64,000 nt of DNA, taken from assembly GCA_963739245.1 (NCBI GenBank), contig CAVTZP010000005.1:185248-249247 (forward strand), in the 5' to 3' direction. Position 1 is the stretch's first letter; each line of letters opens with the position of its first letter. Below, piece after piece: positions 44,348-54,037 of the stretch. The stretch is from CAVTZP01 sp963739245. Lineage in GTDB: Bacteria > Chloroflexota > Dehalococcoidia > Dehalococcoidales > BS750m-G39. The position numbers and the translations under genes are program-made. Under the pieces are notes generated by a model. It did not search any database. It was not told the origin of the DNA and saw only the letters and a list, made by a program, of their open reading frames with translations.

Positions 44348-44685
44348 ATCCTGAGGACAGGGGTAGCCTGGCTCCACAGCTCATCTAACTGGTAGTATTC
44401 CCGCTCAAGCTGGTCAAAGATGTGCACGATGATATCGCCAAAATCAAGCAGGAGCCACCCTGAGTCCGCAGTCCCTTCACGGTGATCGGGTAGGATGCCC
44501 TCGTGTTTCAATCTATGCCAAACTTCGTCATAGATAGATGAAATCTGCCGCTCCGACTCGCCACTGCATATCACGAAATAATCGGCAAAGCTGCATACCT
44601 TACTGGCATCAAGCAGCACAATATTACTTGCCTGCTTATCGGCAGCAGCCTCTACCGCCTTGTGCGCTATATCTATTCCTTCCAG
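44341..44685 (-). CDS. rsfS: Ribosomal silencing factor RsfS, apparent CTG start
   Basis: Binds ribosomal protein uL14 and blocks subunit joining in starvation. The conserved core CSFADYFVICSGESERQI, GWLLLDFGDIIVHIF and YYQLDELW is clear. The family N terminus (EGIDIAHKAVEAAADKQASNIVLLDAS) is encoded upstream of the first GTG at 44619, but the only candidate start before an in-frame TAG is CTG 44685, 7 bases after GGAGG. So either a rare CTG start or a base error in ATG. About 114 aa. Its end overlaps convergent ndk by 7 bases. Confidence 0.88.
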   Translation of the reverse strand: MEGIDIAHKAVEAAADKQASNIVLLDASKVCSFADYFVICSGESERQISSIYDEVWHRLKHEGILPDHREGTADSGWLLLDFGDIIVHIFDQLEREYYQLDELWSQATPVLRIQ

Positions 44686-44830
44686 TAGCTAGCCTCCGCT
44701 CACTTAATTATATCATATTCCCCAATTTCAGAGATTGTTTAGCAACCCACCCCTCTTAGACACCCCGAAAAATATTGTGCTGAGGGTAGGAACAAAAGGC
44801 TTTCGAGAACTGGCTTGTGTGCTTCTGAAC

Positions 44831-45208
44831 TCAAGAATAACGAACGATGCGTTTCCTAATGTACTTACTTCCGGTAGCTGGGTCTCTGAATTGTATCTGA
44901 TACCTAACACCCAAGTTGACTGTGCGAAACTGCCTTTGCTGACTTATATTTGGCTCTAGATGTTCTATAAACCACTCATCGGAGGGAACTTTTATCCTAA
45001 CCTCTGTCACAGGATAAAGCATAGCGGATACACGGCAGGTAGTATTGCCTTGCGTATCTGGCCTTGACCACTCTGCGTCAACATCTATTTCATTTGTGAT
45101 TTCATCCTCAACACGCCTTATTCTATAAGAGTCCCTCAAACTCAAAATAAGAGCTGCAAAACCACAAAGACCAAAAGCAAAGGTTATCCAAAATTTATAA
45201 TCTTCCAT
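44831..45208 (-). CDS. Membrane-anchored protein of unknown function
   Basis: 125 aa. One N-terminal membrane helix (about 7-25), then a soluble region DEITNEIDVDAEWSRPDTQGNTTCRVSAMLYPVTEVRIKVPS and a basic C terminus. GGAGG lies just before ATG 45208. A+T-richer than neighbours. No family is recognised. Confidence 0.6.
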   Translation of the reverse strand: MEDYKFWITFAFGLCGFAALILSLRDSYRIRRVEDEITNEIDVDAEWSRPDTQGNTTCRVSAMLYPVTEVRIKVPSDEWFIEHLEPNISQQRQFRTVNLGVRYQIQFRDPATGSKYIRKRIVRYS

Positions 45209-45237
45209 TCCTCCACAATCCTCTGCTTGTCATTAAA

Positions 45238-45426
45238 TTAGCCTAGTCTTTGTGTGCTCAAGTACTTTTTGATAATCTCCTCTTGCTTCTCTTCGCCGAC
45301 CTTCAGGAATTCACTCAAAGATGCCGCTACTAATAAGTTTTTCCTTCTGCCAGTTCTTAGAGATAGTTCATGCAGGGAAATCATCAAGTCTTCTGGTAAT
45401 TCAACAGATAATGCTCTCTTTGCCAT
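45238..45426 (-). CDS. Ribbon-helix-helix (CopG-like) protein
   Basis: 62 aa from ATG 45426. The fold is suggested by a short strand RALSVELPEDL followed by two helices (ISLHELSLRTGRRKNLLVAASLSEFL) as in CopG/Arc antitoxin-type DNA binders. No toxin gene is next to it; the 125-aa membrane protein follows 29 bases downstream. Probably a small transcription regulator. Confidence 0.65.
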   Translation of the reverse strand: MAKRALSVELPEDLMISLHELSLRTGRRKNLLVAASLSEFLKVGEEKQEEIIKKYLSTQRLG

Positions 45427-45495
45427 ACCATCCTTTACTAGACTATATAAGTCTTTACTATATATAATAACAGTGAATAATGCACTTGTCAAGCC

Positions 45496-45567
45496 CCCTC
45501 TTTTTAAAAAACCCTCCCCCTCTCCTGAAAGGAGAGGGGGATTAAGGGGGTGAGGTAGATAACTATT
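45496..45567. repeat. Dispersed hairpin repeat, copy 6
   Basis: CCCCCTCTCCT/AGGAGAGGGGG with a 4-base loop (about 45,517-45,542) and tail GGGGGTGAGGTAGATAACTA. Lies upstream of the endonuclease IV-like gene. Confidence 0.75.
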
Positions 45568-45634
45568 CCCCGACGCTTTTATCTCCCACTATGGTATAAT
45601 ATGTTAACTGCTCAGGCAGTAAGGATAGAAATAG

Positions 45635-46462
45635 ATGGCAGGGCTTCTTTTTGGCACTGGTGGCGTTCCCCATAGCTCCAAGACACCATCCAGCCTGGAT
45701 GGCATTAAGCGCATTGCCGAGCTTGGGCTTGGCTGCATGGAGATAGAGTTTGTCCAGGGGGTGAAGATGGGGGAAGGGGGGGCTCGGCTGGTTGCCGAAA
45801 TAGCCGCCGGGGAAGGGGTAAAGCTATCGGCTCACGGTCCTTACTTCATCAACCTCAACGCCCATGAGCTGGAGAAGATAATCGCCAGTCAGGAGAGGAT
45901 ACTCCGGACTGCCCGCATCGCGGCACTATGCGGGGCAGAAAGCATCATCTTCCACGCCGCCTACTACCTCGGCGACCCTCCGGAAAAGACCTATAGTTCG
46001 GTAAAGAGATACCTGGCTGAGGTGATGAGCCAGCTTAAGCGGGAGAATAATCGGGTATGGGTCAGGCTGGAGGTCATGGGTAAGCCCAGCGAGTTTGGCA
46101 CCATAGACGAGGTGCTGAATCTATGCACTGAGCTTGAGGGGGTGGGTATTGGCATGGACTTTGCCCACTGGCACGCCCGGAGCGGGAAGTTCAATTCCTA
46201 TCCCGAGTTTACCTACATCCTCCAGCAGATAAAACAGCGGCTGGGAGACCAAGCCCTGGAGAATATGCATATTCATCTCTCCGGTATTGCTTATGGTAAG
46301 AAGGGGGAGATAAAACACCTGAACCTGAAAGATTCAGATTTGAAATATATTGAACTTCTAAAGGCGTTACAGGCTTATAATGTTAAGGGCATTGTTATCT
46401 GCGAGAGTCCCAACCTGGAACGGGATGCCCTGCTCCTTCAAGAAACCTACACTAACCTGTAA
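45635..46462 (+). CDS. Endonuclease IV-like (AP endonuclease family 2) TIM-barrel protein
   Basis: 275 aa. FGTGGVPHSS, MEIEFVQGV, SAHGPYFINLNA, FHAAYYLG, RLEVMGKPSEFG, GMDFAHWHAR, HIHLSGI and VICESPNLE place metal-binding His/Glu/Asp residues as in Nfo. It differs in detail from classical Nfo and resembles archaeal/Chloroflexi relatives. Probable role: incision at abasic sites in DNA repair, matching the glycosylase at the left edge. Confidence 0.85.
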   Translation: MAGLLFGTGGVPHSSKTPSSLDGIKRIAELGLGCMEIEFVQGVKMGEGGARLVAEIAAGEGVKLSAHGPYFINLNAHELEKIIASQERILRTARIAALCGAESIIFHAAYYLGDPPEKTYSSVKRYLAEVMSQLKRENNRVWVRLEVMGKPSEFGTIDEVLNLCTELEGVGIGMDFAHWHARSGKFNSYPEFTYILQQIKQRLGDQALENMHIHLSGIAYGKKGEIKHLNLKDSDLKYIELLKALQAYNVKGIVICESPNLERDALLLQETYTNL

Positions 46463-46526
46463 AACAGGCGCCAAACTTTTTCATTGGCGGCTATTTTTGG
46501 TATAATATAAGAGTTAGAGTAAAACG

Positions 46527-48359
46527 ATGAAGGCAAACTGGATGCGTAATAGCTTAATATATATCATTATTCTTATTGTCGCTATAGTTTTGCTATTCCA
46601 GTTTTTCCCGGTGTCGGGAAAAACGACTGAAATCGGCTTGGATAAGGCTATAGCTATGTCACAAAATGGTGAGATAGCTAAGATTGCGGTGAAGGGTGAT
46701 GAGCTACTCGTTACCGCTACCGATGGGACAAAGCTAAAAGCGACTATTGGTAACCTTACCCTGGTTGACCTTAAGGAGCTTGGGCTTAAGCTTGACGGGG
46801 TAGACTATGCGGTAGAAACGTCAGGGTTTGACTGGGGTGGGCTACTGATTAGTTTTCTGCTTCCCGTGTTATTTTTTGGTGCCATTATTTACTTCATCTT
46901 CCGCTCGGCGCGGGGGGCTAACAGTCAGGCTCTTAGCTTTGGTCGGAGCCGAGCCCGACTCTTCCCGGCGACTACGCCAACCGTAACCTTTGATGATGTC
47001 GCCGGGGTGGAAGAAGCCAAGCAAGAGCTGCATGAAGTAGTGGAGTTCCTTAAGTCAAGGGAGAAGTTCCAGAGGCTTGGGGCGCGCATCCCGAAAGGGC
47101 TATTACTAATCGGTCCGCCGGGCACGGGGAAGACACTGCTGGCTCGGGCAGTAGCCGGTGAAGCCGGGGTGCCCTTCCTCTCTATTAGCGGTAGTGAATT
47201 TGTGGAGATGTTTGTCGGTGTTGGCGCCTCCAGGGTGCGTGACCTCTTTGACCAGGCCAAACGCAATACCCCCTGCATTATCTTCATTGATGAGATTGAT
47301 GCTGTCGGTCGTCATCGTGGGGCTGGGTTGGGTGGAGGTCATGATGAGAGGGAACAGACTTTAAATCAGATTCTGGTGGAGATGGATGGCTTTGACACCA
47401 ACACCAGTGTCATTGTTATGGCGGCGACCAACCGCCCTGACATACTTGACCCGGCGTTGCTTCGCCCCGGCCGCTTTGACCGGCGGGTGATTTTAGACCG
47501 TCCCGATATTAACGGGCGAATCGGCATTCTTAAGGTTCACATCAAAGGTAAGCCGCTTGCTGACTCAGTCAATCTAGAGGTCTTAGCCAAACAGACCGCC
47601 GGTTTTAGCGGTGCTGACCTCGCCAATCTGGTCAATGAGGCCGCTATTCTGGCGGCCCGACGGGGCAAGAAGACCATTGATATGGCGGAGCTTGAGGAGT
47701 CTATAGACCGGGTGGTTGCTGGCCCGGAGAGAAAGAGCCGGCGGATAAGCCCCAAGGAAAAGGAGATAACCGCTTACCACGAGGCCGGACATGCCGTTGT
47801 TGCCAAGATGCTGCCTAGCGTTGACCCGGTGCATAAGATTTCCATAGTCGCTCGAGGAATGACCCTGGGGCATACCCGCCAATTGCCTATTGAAGACCGA
47901 TACCTGACGTCACGCGGTCAGCTTCAGGACATGATAGCCACCCTGCTGGGCGGACATACCGCGGAGAAGCTGGTCTTCAATGAGGTGACGACCGGGGCTT
48001 ATGACGATATTAAGCGCGCCACTGAGTATGCTCGTAGAATGGTGACTGACTTCGGTATGAGTGATAAACTGGGGCCGCGAACCTTTGGCGATAAGCAGGA
48101 AATGGTCTTCCTAGGGCGGGAAATATCTGAGCAAAAGGACTATGGCGACAAGGTAGCTGATACCATCGATGCTGAAGTTAGCCGGATTATCCAGCAGGCT
48201 CAGGATACGGCAAGAGAGATTCTCACCACGAACCGGTCGAAGCTAGAGCTTATTGCCCGGAGGCTTATTGCTGAAGAAACCTTAGAGGGCGAGGAGCTGG
48301 AGGCACTTTTCAAAGAACCTGCCCCCTCATCCGCGCCCGAAGTCGCCCCGGCCTCATAA
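46527..48359 (+). CDS. ftsH: ATP-dependent zinc metalloprotease FtsH
   Basis: Membrane AAA+ protease degrading misfolded and regulatory proteins. 610 aa. Two N-terminal membrane helices (about 7-24 and 104-125) frame an extracytoplasmic domain; AAA motifs GPPGTGKT, IIFIDEIDAVGR and the SRH AATNRPDILDPALLRPGRFDR follow; the zinc site is HEAGH. Upstream, a TATAAT lies close to the start. moaE starts 4 bases after it. Confidence 0.97.
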   Translation: MKANWMRNSLIYIIILIVAIVLLFQFFPVSGKTTEIGLDKAIAMSQNGEIAKIAVKGDELLVTATDGTKLKATIGNLTLVDLKELGLKLDGVDYAVETSGFDWGGLLISFLLPVLFFGAIIYFIFRSARGANSQALSFGRSRARLFPATTPTVTFDDVAGVEEAKQELHEVVEFLKSREKFQRLGARIPKGLLLIGPPGTGKTLLARAVAGEAGVPFLSISGSEFVEMFVGVGASRVRDLFDQAKRNTPCIIFIDEIDAVGRHRGAGLGGGHDEREQTLNQILVEMDGFDTNTSVIVMAATNRPDILDPALLRPGRFDRRVILDRPDINGRIGILKVHIKGKPLADSVNLEVLAKQTAGFSGADLANLVNEAAILAARRGKKTIDMAELEESIDRVVAGPERKSRRISPKEKEITAYHEAGHAVVAKMLPSVDPVHKISIVARGMTLGHTRQLPIEDRYLTSRGQLQDMIATLLGGHTAEKLVFNEVTTGAYDDIKRATEYARRMVTDFGMSDKLGPRTFGDKQEMVFLGREISEQKDYGDKVADTIDAEVSRIIQQAQDTAREILTTNRSKLELIARRLIAEETLEGEELEALFKEPAPSSAPEVAPAS

Positions 48360-48363
48360 CCAT

Positions 48364-48771
48364 ATGATTGAGCTTACACAAAAGCCAATTTCCCCGGAGC
48401 TTGTGATTAGTAAGGTCAAGACCGATTCTAGCGGCTGCGTTGCCACCTATGTGGGCTTGATTCGTGATTATTCCCACGATAAACCAGTTCTTTCCGTGGA
48501 GTATAAGGACACTGAGGGAACGGCAGAAAAAGGGCTTCAGCAGATAGCCGATGAAATCGGGCAAAAATGGCCGGTTAATAATATCGCCATATGTCATAGA
48601 GTGGGCAAGCTCAAAGTAGGGGACATCAACTTTCTCGTTGCCATAGCTGCTGCCCACCGCCAGGAAGGCTTGGCTGCCTGCCGGTATGCTGTTGACCGGT
48701 TCAAGGAGCTCACGCCAACAAAGAAGATAGAGACCTACACCGACGGCAGCACTTCAGTTACGGCAGAGTAG
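48364..48771 (+). CDS. moaE: Molybdopterin synthase catalytic subunit MoaE
   Basis: 135 aa. GCVATYVGLIRDYSHDKPVLSVEYKDT, ICHRVGKLKVGDINFLVAIAAAHRQEGLAACRYAVDRFKELTPTKKIE match MoaE. Makes molybdopterin with MoaD, which is not in the window. Molybdenum or tungsten enzymes are therefore expected in this organism. Confidence 0.93.
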   Translation: MIELTQKPISPELVISKVKTDSSGCVATYVGLIRDYSHDKPVLSVEYKDTEGTAEKGLQQIADEIGQKWPVNNIAICHRVGKLKVGDINFLVAIAAAHRQEGLAACRYAVDRFKELTPTKKIETYTDGSTSVTAE

Positions 48772-48790
48772 TTAGAGTTTGGCTGATTTA

Positions 48791-49561
48791 ATGCCAACGC
48801 CAAAGAATAAATCTTCCGGGCCAGCAATAGAAGTAGATAGGGTAACCTTTAATTACGGTCGCCTCAAGGCAATAGACGACCTGTCCCTGGAGATTCCCGC
48901 CGGCACCAGCTTTGGACTGCTGGGGCCCAACGGCGCCGGCAAGACGACGCTGATTCGGTTGATGGTCGGGCTACTCAAGCCAGCCGCCGGCAGCATAAAA
49001 TGCCTGGGTAAAACGCCCTCCTCCGCCAATGCCAGACTGACCGGCTATATGCCGCAACTCCCCGCACTGTACTCAGAACTCTCGGTAGAGCAAAACATCG
49101 ACTTCTTTGCCCGCATTTACGGATTGAAGGATAGAAAAGAAAGAGCGCAGAGAGTGGATGAGGTTATCAAACTGGTTGATATGTGGGGGCACCGCCGTAA
49201 GAGCGTAATGAGCTTGAGTGGAGGGATGAAGCAGAGGGTTAGCCTGGCCTGTGCCATCGTTCATAACCCGCCCCTGCTCTTCCTTGATGAGCCTACCGTT
49301 GGCCTTGACCCTGAGCTAAGGGTTACCTTCTGGGAATACTTTACTGCCCTGACCAGGGAGGGGGCCACCCTTATTATCTCCAGCCACACCATGGATGATG
49401 CCGCCCACTGCGACCGCCTTGTCTTTATGCGTGATGGCAAGTTCGTTGCCCAGGGCACCCCCGCTGAGTTAAGGCAGGCTACGGGACGCCCCGAAGCTAC
49501 CTTGGAGGACGCCTTCCTTCACTTTATTAAGCTCGGCGAGGTGAAGAAAAATGTCGAGTAA
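48791..49561 (+). CDS. ABC-2 exporter ATPase
   Basis: About 256 aa. Walker A GPNGAGKTT, Q-loop YMPQLPALY, signature LSGGMKQRVSLA, Walker B LLFLDEPTVGLDP and H-loop SSHTMDD. I prefer ATG 48791 over a TTG at 48779 without strong evidence either way. Its end overlaps the permease start by 11 bases; together they form a DrrAB/NodIJ-type exporter of unknown cargo. Confidence 0.92.
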   Translation: MPTPKNKSSGPAIEVDRVTFNYGRLKAIDDLSLEIPAGTSFGLLGPNGAGKTTLIRLMVGLLKPAAGSIKCLGKTPSSANARLTGYMPQLPALYSELSVEQNIDFFARIYGLKDRKERAQRVDEVIKLVDMWGHRRKSVMSLSGGMKQRVSLACAIVHNPPLLFLDEPTVGLDPELRVTFWEYFTALTREGATLIISSHTMDDAAHCDRLVFMRDGKFVAQGTPAELRQATGRPEATLEDAFLHFIKLGEVKKNVE

Positions 49562-50285
49562 TACGCTGACCATTGCCCACCGGGTTATGCTGCAGGTTAT
49601 ACGCGACCGCCGTACTATCGTGATCCTGGTGTTCGTGCCGCTGGTTATCGCGAGCATTGCAGGCGTTAGCGTCCCCAATAAAAGTATGCTGGACAATGCC
49701 GCGCCAGCCATACTGGCGACGCTAATTCTCTTCTTCGGGTTTCTTATCACCGGCATCAGCGTCTTGAGAGAGCGCACTCAGGGGACGATGGAGCGTCTGT
49801 TGGCTTCACCGATATCGCGAATGGATATCGTGGCGGGGTATCTCCTCGGCTTCCTGCTCTTCGCCCTGGTGCAGACCCTGATTCTCTTCTTCTATATGGT
49901 CTATGTCCTCAATGTCAGTTTTCAGGGTGATTTGTGGCAAATCCTCGTCTTCCAGGTGCTTATCGGAATCAACGCTGTCTGCCTGGGCACACTCTTCTCC
50001 GTATTCGCCAGGAACGAGTTCCAGATGATGCAGTTTATCCCCCTGATGATCATTCCCCAGGTATTTCTCTGTGGTCTTTTTATCCAGATAAACCAGATGC
50101 CGGACTACCTGCAATGGATTGCCAAGTTCCTGCCGCTGACCTACGGCGTGGAAGGCATCGAGGCACTGATGCTCCAGGGACAGAACCTGCTGGATATCGG
50201 CAAGGATGTCGGCGTGCTGGCCGCTTATGCCGTTGGGCTGTTGATACTGGCGGCGCTCACCCTGAGGCGCGGCGCTTCCGCCTAG
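49551..50285 (+). CDS. ABC-2 type exporter permease
   Basis: 244 aa with six predicted membrane helices; RERTQGTMERLLASPISRMDIVAGY is the amphipathic signature of ABC-2 permeases and MMQFIPLMIIPQVFLCGLFIQINQMPDYLQWIAKFLPLTYGVEGI the C-terminal one. Partner of the preceding ATPase. Confidence 0.92.
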   Translation: MSSNTLTIAHRVMLQVIRDRRTIVILVFVPLVIASIAGVSVPNKSMLDNAAPAILATLILFFGFLITGISVLRERTQGTMERLLASPISRMDIVAGYLLGFLLFALVQTLILFFYMVYVLNVSFQGDLWQILVFQVLIGINAVCLGTLFSVFARNEFQMMQFIPLMIIPQVFLCGLFIQINQMPDYLQWIAKFLPLTYGVEGIEALMLQGQNLLDIGKDVGVLAAYAVGLLILAALTLRRGASA

Positions 50286-50298
50286 GATTTCTCTGTTT

Positions 50299-51276
50299 CT
50301 ATTTTCTCCGGCTTATCACCAGAGCGGCTAAATCCTTCAACGCCTGATGGCTGGGACTATCCGGCAGGAGTTTAAGTCTTGAGCATGCCTTGGCACAGTA
50401 CTCTGAGGCAACCTTATAGCATTGTTTAACGATTGACGGCGTGTGGACTAACTCTATCGCCTGCTTTACTGCTTTCTGTTTCTCCCTCTCCGGCGTATCA
50501 GGGTTATTGAATAACTCCTTTACCGGGTTATCCGCAGGATAGCTCTCCAGAAGAAGCATTGCCGGCAGGGTAAGTGTTCCCTGAGCTAAATCTGAGCCTA
50601 TTGGCTTGCCCATTTCCTTCTCGGTGCCAGTAAAGTCCAGTATATCATCGACAACCTGGAAGGCAATGCCAAGGTTATAGCCATACTCCCTCAGGATTTC
50701 AATTGACTCTTCCGGGGCTTGGCTTAGGATAGCCCCTGACTCTGTAGCCAGTGAGAATAACGAAGCGGTCTTGCTGGCAATCCTCTCCAGGTAGTGGTCA
50801 CGGGTTTTCTCCAGATTAAAGGCGTCAAAGGTCTGCTTTAGCTCCCCAACGGAAAGAATCTGGAGAGTCTGGCTGAAGAGCCTTATTACCCGCAGGTTTC
50901 CGGTAGCAGCGGCGAATTCTCCCGCCTTAGCAAATAGATAGTCGCCTAATAGTACCGCTTTATCCTCCCCCCAGAGGCGGTTAATTGTTGGTCTACCCCG
51001 CCGAACCAGGGAGTTGTCAATGGCATCATCATGAACCAGTGTCGCGGTGTGCATAAGCTCAAGGGCGGTGGCCATGGGTAGAAGCAGGTCAAGGTTATAG
51101 TGGTAGAACTTACCGGAGAGTAAGGTAAGCGCCGGGCGGATTCCCTTGCCACCACTCAGAATGTAGCTCAGCAGCTCAGCCAGATGGGGGAAGTCAACCT
51201 GGCTAACCGACCTCAGTTGGCTCTCCACCTTAGCTAGGTCTTGCTGAACCGGCGCGTAAATCTGGCTAAGTTCCAA
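50299..51276 (-). CDS. Trans polyprenyl diphosphate synthase
   Basis: 325 aa. First Asp-rich motif VHDDAIDNSLVRRGRPT, second QVVDDILDFTG, and the GSDLAQGTLTLPAML region. The pattern fits long-chain (octaprenyl or nonaprenyl) synthases that make quinone side chains, using units from the MEP pathway (ispE). Its first 11 bases overlap the metG end. Confidence 0.9.
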   Translation of the reverse strand: MELSQIYAPVQQDLAKVESQLRSVSQVDFPHLAELLSYILSGGKGIRPALTLLSGKFYHYNLDLLLPMATALELMHTATLVHDDAIDNSLVRRGRPTINRLWGEDKAVLLGDYLFAKAGEFAAATGNLRVIRLFSQTLQILSVGELKQTFDAFNLEKTRDHYLERIASKTASLFSLATESGAILSQAPEESIEILREYGYNLGIAFQVVDDILDFTGTEKEMGKPIGSDLAQGTLTLPAMLLLESYPADNPVKELFNNPDTPEREKQKAVKQAIELVHTPSIVKQCYKVASEYCAKACSRLKLLPDSPSHQALKDLAALVISRRK

Positions 51277-52927
51277 TACGCCTGGTCTCCTCTTCTATTA
51301 TGCTGTCATCGAGTTTGATAAAGAGGGGCTTAGGCTCCTGCAGTTTTTGCCCCGGTAGCGGGGGGTGTAGCTTCCAGCCATCATCTTGGACATCGCCCTC
51401 AAAGCCAAGATATTCATGCAGCTTCTGGGAGCTGAAAGGCAAGAAGGGATAGAGCATAGTTTTCAGGTAGGAGATTACGCAAATAGCTACATACAGAGAT
51501 GTGGCCGCAGCCTCTCTGTTCTCTTTAATCATTTTCCATGGGGACTTATCGTCAAGGTAACGGTTAGCATTTTGAGCTAAGGACATAGCCGACCTTATTG
51601 CTTCCCGAAAATGGCAACGGTAAAGAAGCCCATCCATGCTCTTAAGGGTATCCTCAGCCTTATCAATGAGAGCCTGACTTGGGCTATCAAGCTCCCCAGG
51701 TTGGGGAACGCAGCCATCAAAATTCCGATAAACGAAGGTAAGCACCCGGTTGACCAGGTTGCCATAGGTTGCCACCAGCTCATCGTTATTACGGCGAACG
51801 AACTCACGCCAGGAAAAATCAGTGTCGCTAGTCTCGGGCATGTTTATGGATAATAAATAACGTAGCGGGTCAGGCTCATAGCGGGATAGATAGTCAGGCA
51901 GCCATACTGCCCAATTGCGGCTGGTAGAAAGCTTCCTGCCTTCTATAGTTAGGAACTCATTAGCCGGTACATCATGGGGCAAATTTAACCCGCTATAGCC
52001 CATCAGCATTGCTGGCCAGATAATAGTGTGAAACGGGATATTATCCTTACCAATGAAGTAATAGCTCTTTGCCCCCTCCTCCCAGAAGGAGCGCCACCTC
52101 TCCTCATCCCCGCTGGATTTAGCCCATTCCTTGGTTGCCGATAGATAACCGATAACCGCCTCAAACCAGACGTAGATGCGCTTATTTTCAAAACCACTAA
52201 CTGGCACCGGTACTCCCCAGTCAATATCACGGGTGATAGCCCTATCCCTCAGCCCCTCTTTGAGATAGCGCTGGGTAAGATTATAAACATTGGGCCGCCA
52301 CTGGCTCTGCTCGCCCGCCCAGGCGGAAATCCTATCCTGGAAGGCGGAAAGTTTAAAAAAGAAATGTTCAGAATCCACGAACTGGGGAGTGGTAGCGCAT
52401 AGCCGACAGCGAGGGTTAATTAACTCCAGCGGGTTTATCGGCTTGCCACAGTCGTCACACTGGTCGCCGCGAGCTCCAGAAGAGTGGCAGTAAGGGCAGG
52501 TGCCCTCAATATAGCGGTCAGGCAGGAACCGCCGGCAGTTAGGGCAATAGGGCTGCGACACGGTAGCCTTATAGATATAGCCCTTCTCCAGCAGGGTGAG
52601 GAATATATCGTGGGCTACCTGGGCGTGGTTAGCCGTGCCGGTAGAGGTAAATAAATCAAAGGAGATACCAAGCCGCTGCCAGCAGTCAAGAAACTGCTGA
52701 TGGTAGAATGTTGCTATTTCGGCGGGTGTCTTCCCCTCCTCATCAGCCCTGATGGTTATTGGCGTGCCGTGCTGGTCTGAACCCGATACCATTAATACCT
52801 CATCCCCCCTGGCGCGGTGGTAACGGGCAAATATGTCCGCGGGCAAATATGCCCCGGCAATATGACCTAGGTGTAGCGGACCATTAGCATAAGGCCAGGC
52901 GACGGCAACAAGAATTCTCTCGCTCAT
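51266..52927 (-). CDS. metG: Methionyl-tRNA synthetase
   Basis: 553 aa. HIGH motif PLHLGHIAGAYLP, KMSKS motif GRKLSTSRNWAVW (LSTS variant), zinc knuckles CPNCRRFLPD, CPYCHSSGARGDQCDDC and INPRCRLC. It ends after the anticodon-binding domain without the C-terminal Trbp111-like domain, as in the shorter MetRS forms. Confidence 0.97.
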   Translation of the reverse strand: MSERILVAVAWPYANGPLHLGHIAGAYLPADIFARYHRARGDEVLMVSGSDQHGTPITIRADEEGKTPAEIATFYHQQFLDCWQRLGISFDLFTSTGTANHAQVAHDIFLTLLEKGYIYKATVSQPYCPNCRRFLPDRYIEGTCPYCHSSGARGDQCDDCGKPINPLELINPRCRLCATTPQFVDSEHFFFKLSAFQDRISAWAGEQSQWRPNVYNLTQRYLKEGLRDRAITRDIDWGVPVPVSGFENKRIYVWFEAVIGYLSATKEWAKSSGDEERWRSFWEEGAKSYYFIGKDNIPFHTIIWPAMLMGYSGLNLPHDVPANEFLTIEGRKLSTSRNWAVWLPDYLSRYEPDPLRYLLSINMPETSDTDFSWREFVRRNNDELVATYGNLVNRVLTFVYRNFDGCVPQPGELDSPSQALIDKAEDTLKSMDGLLYRCHFREAIRSAMSLAQNANRYLDDKSPWKMIKENREAAATSLYVAICVISYLKTMLYPFLPFSSQKLHEYLGFEGDVQDDGWKLHPPLPGQKLQEPKPLFIKLDDSIIEEETRRIGT

Positions 52928-52963
52928 TTCTGGCTACAACTTTATCACAATCTGGTGCGATAA

Positions 52964-53167
52964 TTAAGGCTTTTCCGGGAAGATGGTGAGTATTCGCTGA
53001 CCCTTCTCTTCGGAATAGCGGGCATAACCCTTGTCCACACAGCAATTAATGCATAAATGCAAGATGCCCCCGGCCTCATTAATAACCAGGTAACGCTCAG
53101 GATACGGTATAGTGCGGTGACACTCATCGCAGTGGACATCACCTAAAGATATGCAACCACAGCGCAT
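52964..53167 (-). CDS. Small zinc-binding protein of unknown function
   Basis: 67 aa with four cysteines arranged as two knuckles (CDECHRTIPYPERYLVI and LCINCCVDKG). Starts 11 bases after rsmI and before metG on the same strand, so it is probably translated between them. Looks like a conserved treble-clef-type small protein; role unknown. Confidence 0.65.
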   Translation of the reverse strand: MRCGCISLGDVHCDECHRTIPYPERYLVINEAGGILHLCINCCVDKGYARYSEEKGQRILTIFPEKP

Positions 53168-53178
53168 TTGCTAACTCC

Positions 53179-53991
53179 CTAAGATAACTTGAGCCAAGCC
53201 CGATATAGCTCTTTCCGAGAGACGCCAGTTTTCTCAGCCAATTTGGCTACCGCCTCCTTAGCTGCTATCCCTGACCGGCGCAGAGCCTGTAATTGCCTTT
53301 TTATATCTGGCGTCAATTTGGGTTTTTCCGGCTCTTTCTTGCCGTCAATAACCAGGGTAAACTCTCCCCTCGGCTTGGTGAAGTGAGCTATGGCTTGGTT
53401 TATTTCCCCCCGGAAAACCTCTTCATGAATCTTGGTTAGCTCCCGGCAAACAGCTACTTTTCTATTGCCAAGAACTGCCAATATATCGTTCAGTGCTGCC
53501 AGGAGACGGTGTGGCGACTCTAAGACTACAATGGTGGCATATTCATCGGCAACAGACTTTAGGAGCTGCTGCCGGGCACCAGCCTTGCGGGGCAAAAAAC
53601 CAACGTAGGTAAACCTTCCTGTATCCAGTCCCGAGACAGCAAGCGCGGTGATAACCACCGAGGGTCCGGGAATAGGAACTACCGGAATACCCTGCTGGGT
53701 GCAAGCCACAATAAGCTCATAGCCGGGGTCGGATATGCCTGGCATTCCGGCGTCAGAAACAAGAGCCACGTCCTGGTCTTTAAGGCAGTCCATGATATAA
53801 TTCAGTTTAGTTCGCTTATTATGCTCATGATAGCTTGTTATCGGGGTTTTAATATCATAAGCCGCCAGAAGCTGCCTCGTCCTGCGGGTATCTTCAGCAG
53901 CAATAAGCTTCACCTCATGCAAAGTCTCTAGGGCACGCAGGGTGACATCCTCCAGATTACCAATGGGGGTAGCCACAATATAAAGAGGCAT
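53179..53991 (-). CDS. rsmI: 16S rRNA (cytidine-1402-2'-O)-methyltransferase RsmI
   Basis: 270 aa tetrapyrrole-methylase-fold enzyme. LYIVATPIGNLEDVTLRALETL, AEDTRRTRQLL, SYHEHN, LVSDAGMPGISDPGYELV and PGPSVVITALAVSGL are all present, with a C-terminal helical domain (GIAAKEAVAKLAEKTGVSRKELYRAWL). Confidence 0.96.
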   Translation of the reverse strand: MPLYIVATPIGNLEDVTLRALETLHEVKLIAAEDTRRTRQLLAAYDIKTPITSYHEHNKRTKLNYIMDCLKDQDVALVSDAGMPGISDPGYELIVACTQQGIPVVPIPGPSVVITALAVSGLDTGRFTYVGFLPRKAGARQQLLKSVADEYATIVVLESPHRLLAALNDILAVLGNRKVAVCRELTKIHEEVFRGEINQAIAHFTKPRGEFTLVIDGKKEPEKPKLTPDIKRQLQALRRSGIAAKEAVAKLAEKTGVSRKELYRAWLKLS

Positions 53992-54037
53992 TGTCAGCTA
54001 TTATAACGTATAGCTAACCCCCCGTCTACTTTAATTG

